A stretch of DNA of 6,608 bases, from positions 1-6,608 of the forward strand of contig JADGPB010000135.1 of assembly GCA_017882655.1 (NCBI GenBank), read 5' to 3'. How positions within the stretch are numbered: the stretch's first letter is position 1; each line of letters opens with the position of its first letter. Below, in pieces: positions 5,058 through 6,608 of this stretch. Source of the DNA: Propionibacteriales bacterium. GTDB taxonomy: Bacteria > Actinomycetota > Actinomycetes > Propionibacteriales > Propionibacteriaceae. The translations under genes and the position numbers were made by a program. The notes under the pieces were generated by a model, which was not told where the DNA came from, searched no databases, and saw only the letters and a program-made list of their open reading frames with translations.

Positions 5058-6608
5058 ATGACGAGCCAGCCCCTCCTCGTGGAGGCCGGGACCCACCTTT
5101 CTCAGGTGACGTTCTGCGTGGTCGATCTCGAGACCACGGGCGGCGCCGAGGACAGCCGGATCACGGAGTTCGGCGCCGTGCGCGTACGTGGCGGCGAGGT
5201 CACCGGTGAGCTGTCCACACTCGTCAACCCCTACACGCACATCCCGGCGGCCATCGCGGTGCTCACCGGCATCACCGACTCGATGGTCGCGGGCGCGCCG
5301 CGACTCGGAGACGTGCTGCCGCAGTTCCTCGAGTTCGCCCACGGCTGCGTGATCGTCGCCCACAACGCCCGTTTCGACGTCGGCTTCCTCAAGCGGGCCT
5401 GTGCCGAGCTCGGCTATCCGTGGCCGATGCCGCCGGTCGTCGACACCGTGGGTCTCGCGCGAAGCGTCATGCTGCGCGACGAGGTGCCGAACCACCGTCT
5501 CGCCACCCTGGCGCGCCATTTCCACGCCACCGTCGAGCCGAACCATCGAGCGCTCGCCGACGCCCGAGCCACGGTCGACGTTCTGCACGCGCTGATCGAA
5601 CGTGTCGGAAACCTCGGCGTCCACACCCTGGAGGACCTGCTCGAGTGCACCCGCCGCGTCCATCCGGCCCGGCGCGCTCGACGCACATGGGCTCAGGGCG
5701 TCCCGGAGAAGCCCGGTGTGTACTGCTTCGTCGCTGAGTCGACCGACGATGGAGGCCCCCGGAAGGAGGTGCTCTACGTCGGCACGTCGAAGAACCTCAA
5801 GAACCGCGTGCGCACCTATTTCACCGCGGCTGAGACGAGGCCACGGATCGACGAGATGGTGCGGCTGGCCACCGGTGTCGAGACCACAGTGTGCCGAACG
5901 CAGCTCGAGGCGCAGGTCCTCGAGCTGCGCCTCATCGCCGCGCACAGCCCGCGCTACAACCGGCGCAGCAAGTTCCCCGAGCGCGGCTCGTGGATCAAGC
6001 TCACCACCGAGCCCTTCCCGCGGTTCTCGCTCGTGTCGAGGGTGCTCGACGACGGAGCCGGCTACCTCGGCCCCTTCCGTCAGCGGGCGAATGCGGAGGA
6101 GGCGCTCCTCGCGCTGTACGACGCGTGCGCGATGCGCCGGTGCACCGTTCGCCTGTCCCTGCGCACCGCCCGGTCGTCCTGTGCCGTCGCCGAGCTCGGG
6201 CACTGCTGCGCACCGTGCGAGCTGGGCACCGGCGCGACCACCTACACGGCTGTTGTCGACCTGGCGCACGCCATCTTCGACGGGGACGTACGAGAGGTGG
6301 TCAGCGCCGCGGAGAAACGTCTCTCGAGGCTCGTCGTGGAGCAGCGGTTCGAGGAGGCGGCGACCGTGCATCGACGACTCGAGACGTTCCACTACGGCAG
6401 CCGCCGCTCCCATCGCGTACGGGCCCTGGCCGCATGCCCTCAGGTCGTCGCCGCACGCCCCCGCGACGATGGCTGGGAGATCCATGTGGTGCGGTACGGG
6501 CGGTTGGCGGCCGCGGCGCTCTCGGGTCGCGGCGAGAACGCCCGTGCTGTCTCAGAGGCCGCCGCGGCGAGCGCCCAGTCGGTCGCTCCGCCGCTACCGC
6601 CACTTCCG
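5058..6608 (+). CDS. DEDDh 3'-5' exonuclease fused to UvrC-like GIY-YIG/UVR region (right end cut off)
   Basis: At least 517 residues are encoded without a stop before the window edge; relatives such as mycobacterial Rv2191 are about 600-650 residues. Residues 17-180 form a DnaQ-like exonuclease: D23 and E25 in VVDLETTG, D107 in AHNARFDVGFL, and H163 and D168 in NHRALADA complete the DEDDh set. Residues 215-305 form a UvrC-type GIY-YIG nuclease: GVY (220-222), YVG (240-242), Arg250 in LKNRVRTYF, Glu284 in LEAQVLE, then PRYN (298-301). Next comes a UvrC-like segment with YLGPF (336-340) and four cysteines C362, C375, C383 and C387, matching in spacing the cluster cysteines of UvrC. Residues about 414-445 resemble the UVR motif (AEKRLSRLVVEQRFEEAATVHRRL) through which UvrC binds UvrB. 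The protein should act on DNA in the cytoplasm, probably in repair; no specific reaction is proven. The ATG lies seven bases after a -10 hexamer. Whether the RNase H-like half of UvrC is missing cannot be judged inside the window. Confidence 0.92.
   Translation, partial: MTSQPLLVEAGTHLSQVTFCVVDLETTGGAEDSRITEFGAVRVRGGEVTGELSTLVNPYTHIPAAIAVLTGITDSMVAGAPRLGDVLPQFLEFAHGCVIVAHNARFDVGFLKRACAELGYPWPMPPVVDTVGLARSVMLRDEVPNHRLATLARHFHATVEPNHRALADARATVDVLHALIERVGNLGVHTLEDLLECTRRVHPARRARRTWAQGVPEKPGVYCFVAESTDDGGPRKEVLYVGTSKNLKNRVRTYFTAAETRPRIDEMVRLATGVETTVCRTQLEAQVLELRLIAAHSPRYNRRSKFPERGSWIKLTTEPFPRFSLVSRVLDDGAGYLGPFRQRANAEEALLALYDACAMRRCTVRLSLRTARSSCAVAELGHCCAPCELGTGATTYTAVVDLAHAIFDGDVREVVSAAEKRLSRLVVEQRFEEAATVHRRLETFHYGSRRSHRVRALAACPQVVAARPRDDGWEIHVVRYGRLAAAALSGRGENARAVSEAAAASAQSVAPPLPPLP

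Noticed and set aside
5031..6485. A 484-codon open frame on the minus strand opposite the exonuclease gene
   Set aside because: It is antisense to a gene with complete DEDDh and GIY-YIG motifs, its product has no recognisable motif, and long antisense frames are normal in high-G+C coding DNA.

Overview
The window is high-G+C DNA that reads as an actinobacterial chromosome. The base composition, the GTG starts, the apparently leaderless genes and the gene families all point that way. The gene set resembles the cell-envelope locus of Mycobacterium tuberculosis around Rv2182c-Rv2191 (acyltransferase, PimB', RipC, DEDDh/UvrC-like protein) and a Streptomyces region carrying glkA. This comparison is from memory, not from a search. 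A non-mycobacterial actinomycete is plausible, but the sequence alone does not fix the genus.

Left part (1-1310): the first 45 bases are the start of a minus-strand gene, probably a PlsC-type 1-acyl-glycerol-phosphate acyltransferase, running off the left edge. Divergent from it is an Est30-like alpha/beta hydrolase (130-885, probably leaderless). It overlaps by four bases (ATGA) a small protein with an acidic/proline-rich N-terminus and two membrane helices (882-1310).

Middle part (1314-4565, minus strand), in transcription order: a secreted coiled-coil NlpC/P60 peptidoglycan hydrolase of RipC type (start 4565), a GT4 glycosyltransferase closely resembling the mannosyltransferase PimB' (start 3505), and a ROK-family glucokinase of GlkA type (start 2354). 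Gaps are 19 and 56 bases. A good sigma70-type promoter, a strong ribosome binding site and a possible CRP/GlxR-like palindrome precede the NlpC/P60 gene. The ROK gene may also have its own promoter. It converges on the membrane-protein gene with three bases between the stop codons.

Right part (4566-6608): a 179-base intergenic region, then a 79-residue protein with a CxxC-x6-CxxC motif on the minus strand (start 4984). Divergent from it, 73 bases away, is a large plus-strand gene (5058 to the right edge) fusing a DEDDh 3'-5' exonuclease to a UvrC-like region: GIY-YIG nuclease, four-cysteine cluster motif and UVR helix. It has no stop codon before the window ends.

Overall this is mostly conserved housekeeping: envelope lipid and PIM synthesis, cell-wall remodelling, sugar phosphorylation and a nuclease linked to DNA repair. 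I found no defence island, mobile element, CRISPR array or RNA gene. The less ordinary items are the exonuclease/UvrC fusion that keeps a likely Fe-S cysteine set, the tiny cysteine protein divergent from it, the arginine-rich tail on the ROK kinase, and over-representation of the palindrome CGTACG.
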